Origin: JBKJZO01 sp046715235
GTDB lineage: Bacteria > Actinomycetota > Actinomycetes > BP-191
NCBI GenBank assembly: GCA_046715235.1
Contig: JBKJZO010000142.1
Location: forward strand, 1-28,085
DNA: 28,085 nucleotides
Reading direction: 5' to 3'
The position numbers and the translations under genes are program-made. Numbering within the stretch: the first letter of the stretch is position 1; each line of letters opens with the position of its first letter. The notes beneath the pieces were generated by a model. It was not told the DNA's origin, made no database searches, and saw nothing but the letters and a program-made list of their open reading frames with translations. This document shows, piece by piece, positions 21,758-28,085 of the stretch.

Positions 21758-22102
21758 ATGCAGCTGCGCTGGCGGCTCGCCCGCGTCTCGGGCGAGAGCA
21801 TGGCTCCGGCATTGCGCGACGGCGACTTCGTCGTGCTGCGCACGGGTGGTGAGCCCCGGGTCGGGTCGGTCGTCGTCGCCGTACACCCGGCGCACGACGG
21901 TCTGCTCGTCGTGAAGAGACTGGCCGGCCGACCGGGGGACACGGTGTACGGCGCGCCCCTGGGTGCCGACGACTACTGGCTGACCAGCGACAACCTGCTC
22001 GCATCCCCCGACGACAGCAGGTCGTTCGGGCCGGTGCGGGCGAACGCGATCGTGGGCCGGGTCGTCAAGCGCTACTGGCGCTCGCCCCGCAGGGAGTCGT
22101 AA
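21758..22102 (+). CDS. sodX: Nickel-type superoxide dismutase maturation protease
   Basis: A 114-residue S26 signal-peptidase-like protein that cleaves the NiSOD leader to expose the nickel hook. The Ser-Lys dyad is visible: VSGESMAPAL (Ser14) and LLVVKRLAGRPGD (Lys53), followed by the S26 box YWLTSDNLLASPDDSRSFG. It has no membrane anchor, fitting the cytoplasmic SodX type and not a secretion signal peptidase. The start is ATG 21758 with GCGAGGA just before; the frame is open upstream into the sodN region but not family-like. Divergent from sodN. Its last 31 bases overlap the convergent rmlC-like gene. Confidence 0.93.
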   Translation: MQLRWRLARVSGESMAPALRDGDFVVLRTGGEPRVGSVVVAVHPAHDGLLVVKRLAGRPGDTVYGAPLGADDYWLTSDNLLASPDDSRSFGPVRANAIVGRVVKRYWRSPRRES

Positions 22103-22677
22103 AAGGCGACGCACACGTCGTACGACGGCAGTGCGCCGGCGTCGGCGGCCTCGGCCAGCGTCGGCGCGGCCGCATCCTTGGCCGACAGCAAGGGCTCGCC
22201 CAGCGGCCAGTCGATGCCGAGCGCGGGGTCAAGCGGGTGGACGCCGTGCTCGGTCGCGGGGTTGTAGGGCGTCGAGCACAGGTAGGTGACATTGGCGTCG
22301 TCGGACAGCGCGATGAAGGCGTGGCCGAGTCCCTCGCTGATGTAGACCGCGCGGCGGTCGACGTCGTCGAGCTGGACGCTCACGTGCCGGCCGAACGTGG
22401 GTGAGCCGACGCGGATGTCGACGATGTAGTCGAGGACGGCGCCCTTGCTGCAGTAGACGTACTTGCCCTGCCCGGGTGGCACGTCGGCGTAGTGGATGCC
22501 GCGCGTAGTGCCCTTGACGCTGCACGAGTGATTGGCCTGCGCGACGGTCAGGGGATGGCCGATCGTCTCCTCTGCGACCGAGGCCTTGTACCACTCCAGG
22601 AACACACCACGGTCGTCGCCGAACTGGCGCGGCGTGAACAACCAGGCGTGCGGGATCTCGAGCTCTGTGACGTCCAC
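22072..22677 (-). CDS. rfbC: dTDP-4-dehydrorhamnose 3,5-epimerase family protein
   Basis: A 201-residue cupin of the RmlC family, which epimerises C3 and C5 of dTDP-4-dehydro-6-deoxyglucose. Matching blocks are TPRQFGDDRGVFLEWYK, QANHSCSVKGTTRGIHY with the catalytic His in RGIHY, GQGKYVYC, and YISEGLGHAFIALSD. No other dTDP-sugar gene is nearby, so it may act in a pathway encoded elsewhere or on a different nucleotide sugar. I use GTG 22677; the frame is open further but lies inside the exonuclease gene. It follows xthA by 11 bases on the same strand, suggesting a shared transcript, and its 3' end overlaps sodX by 31 bases. Confidence 0.9.
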   Translation of the reverse strand: MDVTELEIPHAWLFTPRQFGDDRGVFLEWYKASVAEETIGHPLTVAQANHSCSVKGTTRGIHYADVPPGQGKYVYCSKGAVLDYIVDIRVGSPTFGRHVSVQLDDVDRRAVYISEGLGHAFIALSDDANVTYLCSTPYNPATEHGVHPLDPALGIDWPLGEPLLSAKDAAAPTLAEAADAGALPSYDVCVAFYDSLRGERQ

Positions 22678-22688
22678 GAGCGCGCAGC

Positions 22689-23477
22689 CTACGACGACTC
22701 GGGGTGGTCGACGTCGACCACGATCGGCGCGTGGTCGCTCGGTCCGGTGCCCTTGCGTGCGTTGCGATCGATGTAGGCGTCCTTGACGTGATCGGCGATC
22801 TGCGGGGTCGCCAGCACGTAGTCGATGCGCATGCCCATGTTCTTGTGGAACATGCCGGCCCGGTAGTCCCAGTAGGTGAACGGCTCGTCGTTCTTGAGCG
22901 GGCGGCCGATGATGTCGCGCATTCCCCAGTCGAGCAGCGCGCGGATGCCGTCGCGCTCGGGCTCGGTGACGTGCGTCGAGCCTATGAACGCCGCGGGGTC
23001 CCACACGTCGTCGTCGGTCAGCGCGACGTTGAAGTCGCCCATCGCCACGACCGGATCGGTCGGCTTGGCCGTCGCGGCGATGCTGTCGCGCAGGTGCCGC
23101 ATCCAGTCAAGCTTGTAGGGCAGTTCCGGGCTGTCGAGGGTGCGGCCGTTGGGAACGTAGACGCTGTAGACCCGTACGCCGCCGGTCAGTGCCGACACGC
23201 AGCGCGGCTCGGCCATCTTGGGGTCGTCGGTGCCCGGGAAGCCGAACGCGACATCGTCGAGGCCCACCCTGCTGAGCAGGGCGACGCCGTTGAACCCGCC
23301 GGTGCCGTGGTGAGCGACGGCGTACCCGAGGTCCTCGAGCTCGCCCGTGGGAAAGCCGTCGTCCTTGCACTTGGTCTCTTGCAGCGCGCACACATCGGGG
23401 CGTACGTCGGCCAGCCAGTCGAGCAGTCGCGGCAGCCGGGCGCGGGCACCGTTGACGTTCCAGGTAGCGATACGCAT
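22689..23477 (-). CDS. xthA: Exodeoxyribonuclease III / AP endonuclease
   Basis: A 262-residue endonuclease/exonuclease/phosphatase-fold enzyme for base excision repair. It has the family start MRIATWNVNGARARL, the catalytic Glu in LQETKC, the YSVYVPNGR block, the Asp/Asn pair in GDFNVAL, and the terminal SDHAPIVVD. Start is ATG 23477 with GGGAGG eight bases upstream; longer frames are not family-like. It is divergent from the dehydrogenase gene with 38 bases between starts and is followed by the epimerase gene 11 bases later. Nothing suggests loss of activity. Confidence 0.95.
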   Translation of the reverse strand: MRIATWNVNGARARLPRLLDWLADVRPDVCALQETKCKDDGFPTGELEDLGYAVAHHGTGGFNGVALLSRVGLDDVAFGFPGTDDPKMAEPRCVSALTGGVRVYSVYVPNGRTLDSPELPYKLDWMRHLRDSIAATAKPTDPVVAMGDFNVALTDDDVWDPAAFIGSTHVTEPERDGIRALLDWGMRDIIGRPLKNDEPFTYWDYRAGMFHKNMGMRIDYVLATPQIADHVKDAYIDRNARKGTGPSDHAPIVVDVDHPESS

Positions 23478-23503
23478 CGCGGCATCCTCCCAGACGCCAG
23501 GGC

Positions 23504-23509
23504 TAGGGT
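23504..23509 (+). promoter_or_regulatory. Candidate -10 box for leaderless dehydrogenase gene
   Basis: TAGGGT, then six bases, then GTG 23516. No ribosome site precedes the GTG. This is the expected leaderless geometry, and the whole divergent gap to xthA is only 38 bases. The -35 is weak. Confidence 0.45.
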
Positions 23510-23515
23510 GCTGCT

Positions 23516-24484
23516 GTGTTCGCCGTGACCGTCGCCGCGCCATCGGCCGACGATCCGTTGTCCGCACTGCGGACGGGTGAGCACCCCGACCCGGTAGTCC
23601 GTGATGGCTGGGTGCGGGTGCGGGTCCGCGCGGCCGGGCTCAACCACCACGACCTCTGGACCCTGCGGGGCGTCGGCGTCGACCCCGCGCTGCTGCCGAT
23701 CGTCCTCGGTTGCGACGGTGCGGGGATCACCGACGACGGCGTCGAGGTCGTGCTGCACACAGTCATCGGCGACCCCGCCAAGGGTGGGGGCGACGAGACG
23801 CTCGATCCGGAACGATCGGTGCTGTCCGAGCGGTACGACGGAACGCTCGCCGAGTTCGTGACGGTGCCGGCCCGCAATGTGTTGCCCAAGCCTTCGGAAC
23901 TGACGTGGGAGGAGGCCGGCTGCCTGTCGACGGCCTGGCTGACGGCGTACCGGATGGTTTTCCACCGTGCGTCCCTGCCGGAGGGCGGCCGGTTGCTCGT
24001 CCAGGGGGCCGGTGGTGGGGTCGCTACCGCGGCGATCCAGCTGGCCTCGGCGGCCGGATACGTCGTTTATGTCACCAGTCGCGACGACACCCGTCTCGAG
24101 CGGGCCGTCGCGCTCGGCGCGACCGCTGGCATCCGCAGCGGCGGGCGGCTGCCCGAGCGCGTCGACGCGGTGATCGAGACGGTCGGGGAGGCGACTTGGG
24201 ACCACTCGATGAAGTCGCTGCGGCCGGGCGGGACCGTCGTCGTCGCTGGGGCGACTGCAGGGGCCAATCCGCCGACCGACCTGCGGCGGGTCTTCTTCCG
24301 CCAGCTGCGCATCATCGGATCGACGATGGGGACCCGGGACGAGTTCGCGGCCCTGCTCGACTTCATGGCTCGGACCGGGGTGCGACCGGTGATAGACATG
24401 GTGATGCCGATGGTGGAGGCGTCCGCAGCATTTGCGCGCCTGCACTCCGGGGACGTGTTCGGCAAGGTTGTGCTGGTGGCCTGA
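23516..24484 (+). CDS. Zinc-type medium-chain dehydrogenase/quinone oxidoreductase
   Basis: A 322-residue MDR-family NAD(P)-dependent oxidoreductase. The N-terminal GroES-like part carries AAGLNHHDLWTLRG and GCDGAG; the Rossmann fold has VQGAGGGVATAAIQLA near residue 163, and the C-terminus has the family HSGDVFGKVVLV. The expected catalytic zinc Cys of alcohol dehydrogenases is not obvious near residue 40 (NHHDL is), so it is nearer to the quinone reductase-like branch. Start GTG 23516 is supported by a -10 box six bases before. It is followed 49 bases later by the sugar dehydrogenase. Substrate unknown. Confidence 0.88.
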   Translation: MFAVTVAAPSADDPLSALRTGEHPDPVVRDGWVRVRVRAAGLNHHDLWTLRGVGVDPALLPIVLGCDGAGITDDGVEVVLHTVIGDPAKGGGDETLDPERSVLSERYDGTLAEFVTVPARNVLPKPSELTWEEAGCLSTAWLTAYRMVFHRASLPEGGRLLVQGAGGGVATAAIQLASAAGYVVYVTSRDDTRLERAVALGATAGIRSGGRLPERVDAVIETVGEATWDHSMKSLRPGGTVVVAGATAGANPPTDLRRVFFRQLRIIGSTMGTRDEFAALLDFMARTGVRPVIDMVMPMVEASAAFARLHSGDVFGKVVLVA

Positions 24485-24533
24485 GCCACGCACAGTTACC
24501 GTTCCGATACGCAACGTCCGATTTTGGAGTCGA

Positions 24534-25703
24534 ATGACCAGGCACTCCGCGGTCCGCCGGCTGGCGGCGCTTAGCGCTCTTGCCCTAGCTGCGTCGACCA
24601 TCCAGGCCGGCCCAGCGCTGGCGGCCGACCCTCGGCGGGTGGCCGTCTCGCTCGTCAACGCGTCCAACGTGAGGTTCAACGAGCCGACCGCTGTCGCGAA
24701 CGCCGGCGACGGGCGGCTGTTCGTCGCCGAGAAGCGGGGCGTGATCAAGGCGGTCACCGGCGGGCGGGTGCAGGCGGCGCCGTACCTCGACCTGCGCCGT
24801 CTCGTTGGGCAGTCCGGCGGCGAGCAAGGCCTCTTGGGACTGGCATTCGCGCCGAACTTCCGCTCGACGCGCTATTTCTACGGCTTCTTCAACAACGCCG
24901 ACGGGTCGCTGCAGATCACCCGCTTCAGGGCTGCGGCCGCGTCGTCGACAACGGTGAACATCGCGACCAGGGTGCCGATCCTGACGATCCCGCATGGCGA
25001 CGCGAGCAACCACAACGGCGGGATGCTGGCGTTCGGGCCGGACGGCTACCTCTACATCGCCACGGGTGACGGTGGCTCGACCCCGCAAAAGGCACAGGAC
25101 CTCGGGTCGCTGCTCGGCAAGATCCTGCGCATCGACGTCAGCCGCACCTGCGGCGCGACGCGCTACTGCATCCCGGCGGGCAATCCGTTCGCAGCGACCC
25201 GCGGTGCGCGCAAGGAGATCTTCCACTTCGGCCTGCGCAACCCATGGCGCATCTCGTTCGACCGCGGCAGCGGGGCGATGTGGATCGGCGATGTCGGTGC
25301 GGGCGCCTACGAGGAGATCGACAACGTCGCTCGAGGCGTCGCGGGCCGCAACTTCGGCTGGCCGTGCCGGGAAGGGCTGCACGCCCACGGCGGCACGTGC
25401 CGAGCGGGCGCGTTGACTCCGCCTGTCGACGAGGTGTCACACAGCGACGGGTCCTGCGCGATCACGGGCGGCTACGTCTACCGCGGCAACCAGGCGCTGC
25501 TGGCGGGGATGTACGTCTTCACCGACTTCTGCACGGGCCGGATCTGGGGCCGCGCGCGCCTGTCCAACGGGCGCTGGGTCCGCTCACAGATGGCGTCCTA
25601 CTCGGGCAACATCTCGTCGTTCGGTGAGTCGTCAACCGGCGAGGTGTACGCCGCCGATCTGTCGAGCGGGCGGCTCTGGCACCTGCGAGCAAGGGCCCGC
25701 TAA
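24534..25703 (+). CDS. Secreted PQQ-dependent sugar dehydrogenase family protein
   Basis: A 389-residue exported six-bladed propeller of the glucose/sorbosone dehydrogenase (YliI-like) family. An N-terminal signal peptide (RRLAALSALALAASTIQAG) has a likely cleavage site after PALAA. Family blocks include NEPTAVANAGDGRLFVAEK, EQGLLGLAFAPNF, SNHNGGMLAFGPDGYLY with the catalytic-type His, FGLRNPWRISFD, and IGDVGAGAYEEID. The four later cysteines (CREGLHAHGGTC, GSC, DFC) suggest disulfides outside the cell. Start ATG 24534 has TTGGAG nearby. It could oxidise aldoses with PQQ, but PQQ synthesis genes are absent here and many relatives have unknown substrates. It ends 26 bases before the convergent DUF6104 gene. 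Confidence 0.9.
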   Translation: MTRHSAVRRLAALSALALAASTIQAGPALAADPRRVAVSLVNASNVRFNEPTAVANAGDGRLFVAEKRGVIKAVTGGRVQAAPYLDLRRLVGQSGGEQGLLGLAFAPNFRSTRYFYGFFNNADGSLQITRFRAAAASSTTVNIATRVPILTIPHGDASNHNGGMLAFGPDGYLYIATGDGGSTPQKAQDLGSLLGKILRIDVSRTCGATRYCIPAGNPFAATRGARKEIFHFGLRNPWRISFDRGSGAMWIGDVGAGAYEEIDNVARGVAGRNFGWPCREGLHAHGGTCRAGALTPPVDEVSHSDGSCAITGGYVYRGNQALLAGMYVFTDFCTGRIWGRARLSNGRWVRSQMASYSGNISSFGESSTGEVYAADLSSGRLWHLRARAR

Positions 25704-25729
25704 CCGTTTACATTTCCGTTGTCAGGGGG

Positions 25730-25909
25730 TCAAGCGGAGTCGTCGTCGTCGAGCCGGGCGATCCAGGTAGCGAGGCGGTCGACCGTGTGCTCGGTGTCGG
25801 GGTAGAGGTCGACATAGTCGCGCAGTCGGCCCGCTAGCCAGTCAAGCGTCACCGACTCGCTGCCTCGGCGCTCTGCGAGCTCCTCGATGCCCTTGTCGGT
25901 GAAATACAT
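25730..25909 (-). CDS. DUF6104 family small protein
   Basis: A 59-residue acidic protein beginning MYFTDKGIEELAERRG and ending in a run of aspartates (RLDDDDSA). It looks like the DUF6104 family of actinobacteria, known to me only as a short conserved hypothetical. Predicted mostly helical (DWLAGRLRDYVDLYP, TVDRLATWIARL). The start ATG is three bases after the kgd stop, and its AAGGAG ribosome site lies within the last kgd codons (25916-25921), six bases before. It is therefore almost certainly co-transcribed with kgd and could assist or regulate that enzyme, though no function is known. Recognition is from memory. Confidence 0.8.
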   Translation of the reverse strand: MYFTDKGIEELAERRGSESVTLDWLAGRLRDYVDLYPDTEHTVDRLATWIARLDDDDSA

Positions 25910-25912
25910 GGG

Positions 25913-28085
25913 CTACTCCTTCAACGCCGCTTCGACCAGTGCGATCTGCTCGGCTTCGTGCACCTTCGCGCTGCCCGAGGCCGGGCTCGCACTCTCGCGG
26001 CGCGAAATGCGTCGCAGCGTCTGACCTTCGCCGAGCAGCGGCGGCAGGTGCAGGGCCATGAACGGCCAGCCGCCCATGTTGGCAGGTTCGTCCTGCAGCC
26101 ACACGACGTCGTCCGCCGAGGTGTACGCCGACAGTGCAGCCCGGATCTCGGCCTCCGGCAACGGGTAGAGCTGCTCGACCCGCACCAGCGCAACGTCGCT
26201 GCGGCCGGCCTTTTCCCGCGTCGCGGCGACGTCGTAGAACACCTTGCCCGCGGACAGGATCACCCGGCGTACGCCGGACGGCTCGGGTGCGAGCGGGTCA
26301 GCGATCACAGGCAGGAACGCGTTGTTGGTGAAGTCGCTCGCCGGCGAGACGGCTGCTTTGAGGCGCAGCATCGACTTCGGCGTCATGACGATGAGCGGGC
26401 GCTTGCGCTGCTGCTTGGCGTGGCGACGCAGCAGGTGGAAGTAGTTGGCCGGCGTAGTCGGCGACGCGACGGTCATGTTGGCGTCGGCGCACAGTTGCAG
26501 GAACCGCTCGGGCCGGGCGCTCGAGTGGTCGGGCCCCTGCCCTTCGTAGCCGTGCGGCAGCAGCAGGACGACGCCACTGGTCTGCCCCCACTTGGCTTCG
26601 GCCGCGGCGATGAACTCGTCGATGATCGACTGAGCGCCGTTGACGAAGTCGCCGAACTGCGCCTCCCAGCACACCAGCGCGTCGGTACGTGCGACGGCGT
26701 AGCCGTATTCGAAGCCGAGCGCCGCAATCTCGCTCAGCAGTGAGTCGTAGATCCAGAAACGCGCCTGGTCGTCGGACAGATGCTTCAGCGGAGTGTGCTC
26801 GGCACCCGTGTTGCGGTCGACGATGACCGCGTGCCGTTGACCGAATGTGCCCCGGCGCGAGTCCTGCCCGGAAAGGCGAACCGGGATCCCATCGAGCAGC
26901 AGCGACCCGAACGCGAACGTCTCACCCAGCGCCCAGTCGATGGTGTCGTCGTTGAGTGCGCTCGCCCGCCGCTGCAGCTGCGGCAGGAGCCGCGGATGCA
27001 CGGTAAAGCCATCGGGGAAGTTGACCTGCGAATCGACGATCCGCTTGAGCGTCTCGTCAGTCACGTTGGTCGGGGCGCTCTCCTCCGGAGTCGGCTCCAG
27101 CTCAGTGACGGTCGCGGCGCTGTGCGAGTCGCGCGTCTCGACGAACACCTTCTCGAGGTGGGCCTGGTAGCTGCGCAACGCCTGCGCCGCCTCCTCGACA
27201 CTGATGTCACCGCGGCCGATGAGCGCCTCCGTGTAGCGCTTGCGCGTCGAGCGGTGTACGTCGATGAGGTCATACATCAGCGGCTGGGTGAAGCTGGGCT
27301 CATCGACCTCGGAGTGCCCGCGGCGGCGGTAGCAGACCATGTCGATCACGACGTCCTTCTTGAAGGCCTGCCGGTAGTCGAAGGACAGCTTGGCCACGCG
27401 TACGCACGCCTCGGGGTCGTCACCGTTGACGTGGAAGATGGGCGCCTGCACCATCCGCGCCACGTCGGTCGCGTAGACCGAGGAGCGGGCCGACTTCGGA
27501 CCGGTCGTGAAGCCGACCTGGTTGTTGATGACGACGTGGATCGTGCCGCCGGTGCGGTAGCCGCGCAGCTGGCCCATCTGCAGCGTCTCGGCGACGACGC
27601 CCTGGCCGGCGAACGCCGCGTCACCGTGGAGCAGGACCGGCAGCACCGTGAAGCCCTGCTCGCCGCGGTTGATGACGTCCTGCTTGGCGCGCACCACGCC
27701 CTCGAGGACCGGGTTGACGGCCTCCAGGTGGGACGGGTTGGCCTGCAGGCTCACGGCGACCGTCTGGCCGTCGGGAGCCTTGAACTCGCCCTCCGCGCCG
27801 AGGTGGTACTTCACGTCGCCGGAGCCGTGGGCGGTGCGCGGGTCGAGGTTGCCCTCGAACTCCCGGAAGATCTGCGCGTAGCTCTTGCCGACGATGTTGG
27901 CCAGCACGTTGAGGCGGCCGCGGTGGGGCATCGCGATGGCGACCTCGTCGAGGCCCTCCTGCGCCGCGCGGGTCAGCACGCCGTCGAGCAGCGGGATCAC
28001 CGACTCACCGCCCTCGAGCGAGAAGCGCTTCTGCCCGACGAACTTGGTCTGCAGGAAGCTCTCGAAGGCCTCACCGGCGTTGAGC
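25913..28085 (-). CDS. kgd: Multifunctional 2-oxoglutarate decarboxylase/dehydrogenase E1 (Kgd), N-terminus outside window
   Basis: The C-terminal 724 residues of a thiamine-diphosphate E1 enzyme of the actinobacterial Kgd/OdhA type, feeding the TCA cycle at 2-oxoglutarate. The frame remains open to the right edge, so the start and any fused N-terminal succinyltransferase domain are not seen. Characteristic stretches: IAMPHRGRLNVLANI, NPSHLEAVNPVLEG, HGDAAFAGQGVVAETL, TTGPKSARSSVY, CYRRRGHSEVDEPSFTQP, and the pyrimidine-domain blocks GQDSRRGTFGQRH and LLPHGYEGQGPDHSSARPE. No frameshift is evident. The stop is followed after three bases by the DUF6104 gene. Whether it carries the fused E2-like domain must be read from the flanking sequence. 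Confidence 0.95.
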   Translation of the reverse strand, partial: LNAGEAFESFLQTKFVGQKRFSLEGGESVIPLLDGVLTRAAQEGLDEVAIAMPHRGRLNVLANIVGKSYAQIFREFEGNLDPRTAHGSGDVKYHLGAEGEFKAPDGQTVAVSLQANPSHLEAVNPVLEGVVRAKQDVINRGEQGFTVLPVLLHGDAAFAGQGVVAETLQMGQLRGYRTGGTIHVVINNQVGFTTGPKSARSSVYATDVARMVQAPIFHVNGDDPEACVRVAKLSFDYRQAFKKDVVIDMVCYRRRGHSEVDEPSFTQPLMYDLIDVHRSTRKRYTEALIGRGDISVEEAAQALRSYQAHLEKVFVETRDSHSAATVTELEPTPEESAPTNVTDETLKRIVDSQVNFPDGFTVHPRLLPQLQRRASALNDDTIDWALGETFAFGSLLLDGIPVRLSGQDSRRGTFGQRHAVIVDRNTGAEHTPLKHLSDDQARFWIYDSLLSEIAALGFEYGYAVARTDALVCWEAQFGDFVNGAQSIIDEFIAAAEAKWGQTSGVVLLLPHGYEGQGPDHSSARPERFLQLCADANMTVASPTTPANYFHLLRRHAKQQRKRPLIVMTPKSMLRLKAAVSPASDFTNNAFLPVIADPLAPEPSGVRRVILSAGKVFYDVAATREKAGRSDVALVRVEQLYPLPEAEIRAALSAYTSADDVVWLQDEPANMGGWPFMALHLPPLLGEGQTLRRISRRESASPASGSAKVHEAEQIALVEAALKE

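Noticed and set aside
22678..23004. Extended N-terminus on the epimerase gene
   Set aside because: It lies inside xthA in a shifted frame; family members begin close to GTG 22677.

Overview
The window is chromosomal DNA from a high-GC actinomycete. The evidence is a WhiB1-type iron-sulfur regulator, a PdtaS-type sensor kinase, a SigF-family sigma factor with its RsbW-like partner, a nickel superoxide dismutase with its protease, a Kgd-type 2-oxoglutarate E1 enzyme, frequent GTG/TTG starts, and several -10 boxes (TANNNT) lying 6-7 bases before a start codon, as in leaderless mRNAs. I cannot name the genus. I see no phage, insertion sequence, tRNA, rRNA or CRISPR array; this is an ordinary core region with a few unusual local features.

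Layout. Positions 1-2687 hold the end of an HD-GYP phosphodiesterase gene, an overlapping membrane-anchored and degenerate HD-GYP gene, and a convergent DUF5317 membrane protein. Positions 2768-5841 hold a stand-alone biotin carboxylase (accC), a GAF histidine kinase and a 71-residue biotin carrier protein like mycobacterial TB7.3. Then come an orphan pilT, a small zinc-ribbon protein that fits biotin synthase auxiliary protein BsaP, and a PAP2 phosphatase.

Positions 8148-16382 form a biotin region. On the minus strand bioA-bioF overlap by 4 bases and are followed by an ABC exporter pair. After a plus-strand DUF5701 gene comes bioD-bioB followed by an unknown multi-span membrane protein, again with 4-base overlaps. 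With accC, the carrier protein and bsaP, the first 16 kb contains both biotin manufacture from pimeloyl-CoA onward and biotin-using proteins. No gene for pimelate supply is visible.

Positions 16452-21672 are a regulatory block: pdtaS (plus) convergent with whiB1; then, all on the minus strand in transcription order, sodN, a GNAT acetyltransferase, rsbW, sigF, a diacylglycerol-kinase-like gene and whiB1. The sodN maturation protease gene is divergent. A 30-base near-perfect palindrome containing a CRP-type site lies upstream of whiB1.

Positions 22072-28085 are metabolic: an RmlC-type epimerase and exonuclease III (minus), a zinc-type dehydrogenase and a secreted PQQ sugar dehydrogenase (plus), and a 59-residue DUF6104 gene directly behind the large kgd gene, which runs off the right edge.

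The points most worth checking are the palindrome before whiB1, the unknown membrane gene coupled to bioB, the GNAT gene that appears to start with CTG, the RsbW homologue lacking its ATP-site asparagine, and the split carboxylase subunits flanking a histidine kinase. None of these amounts to a clearly new system.
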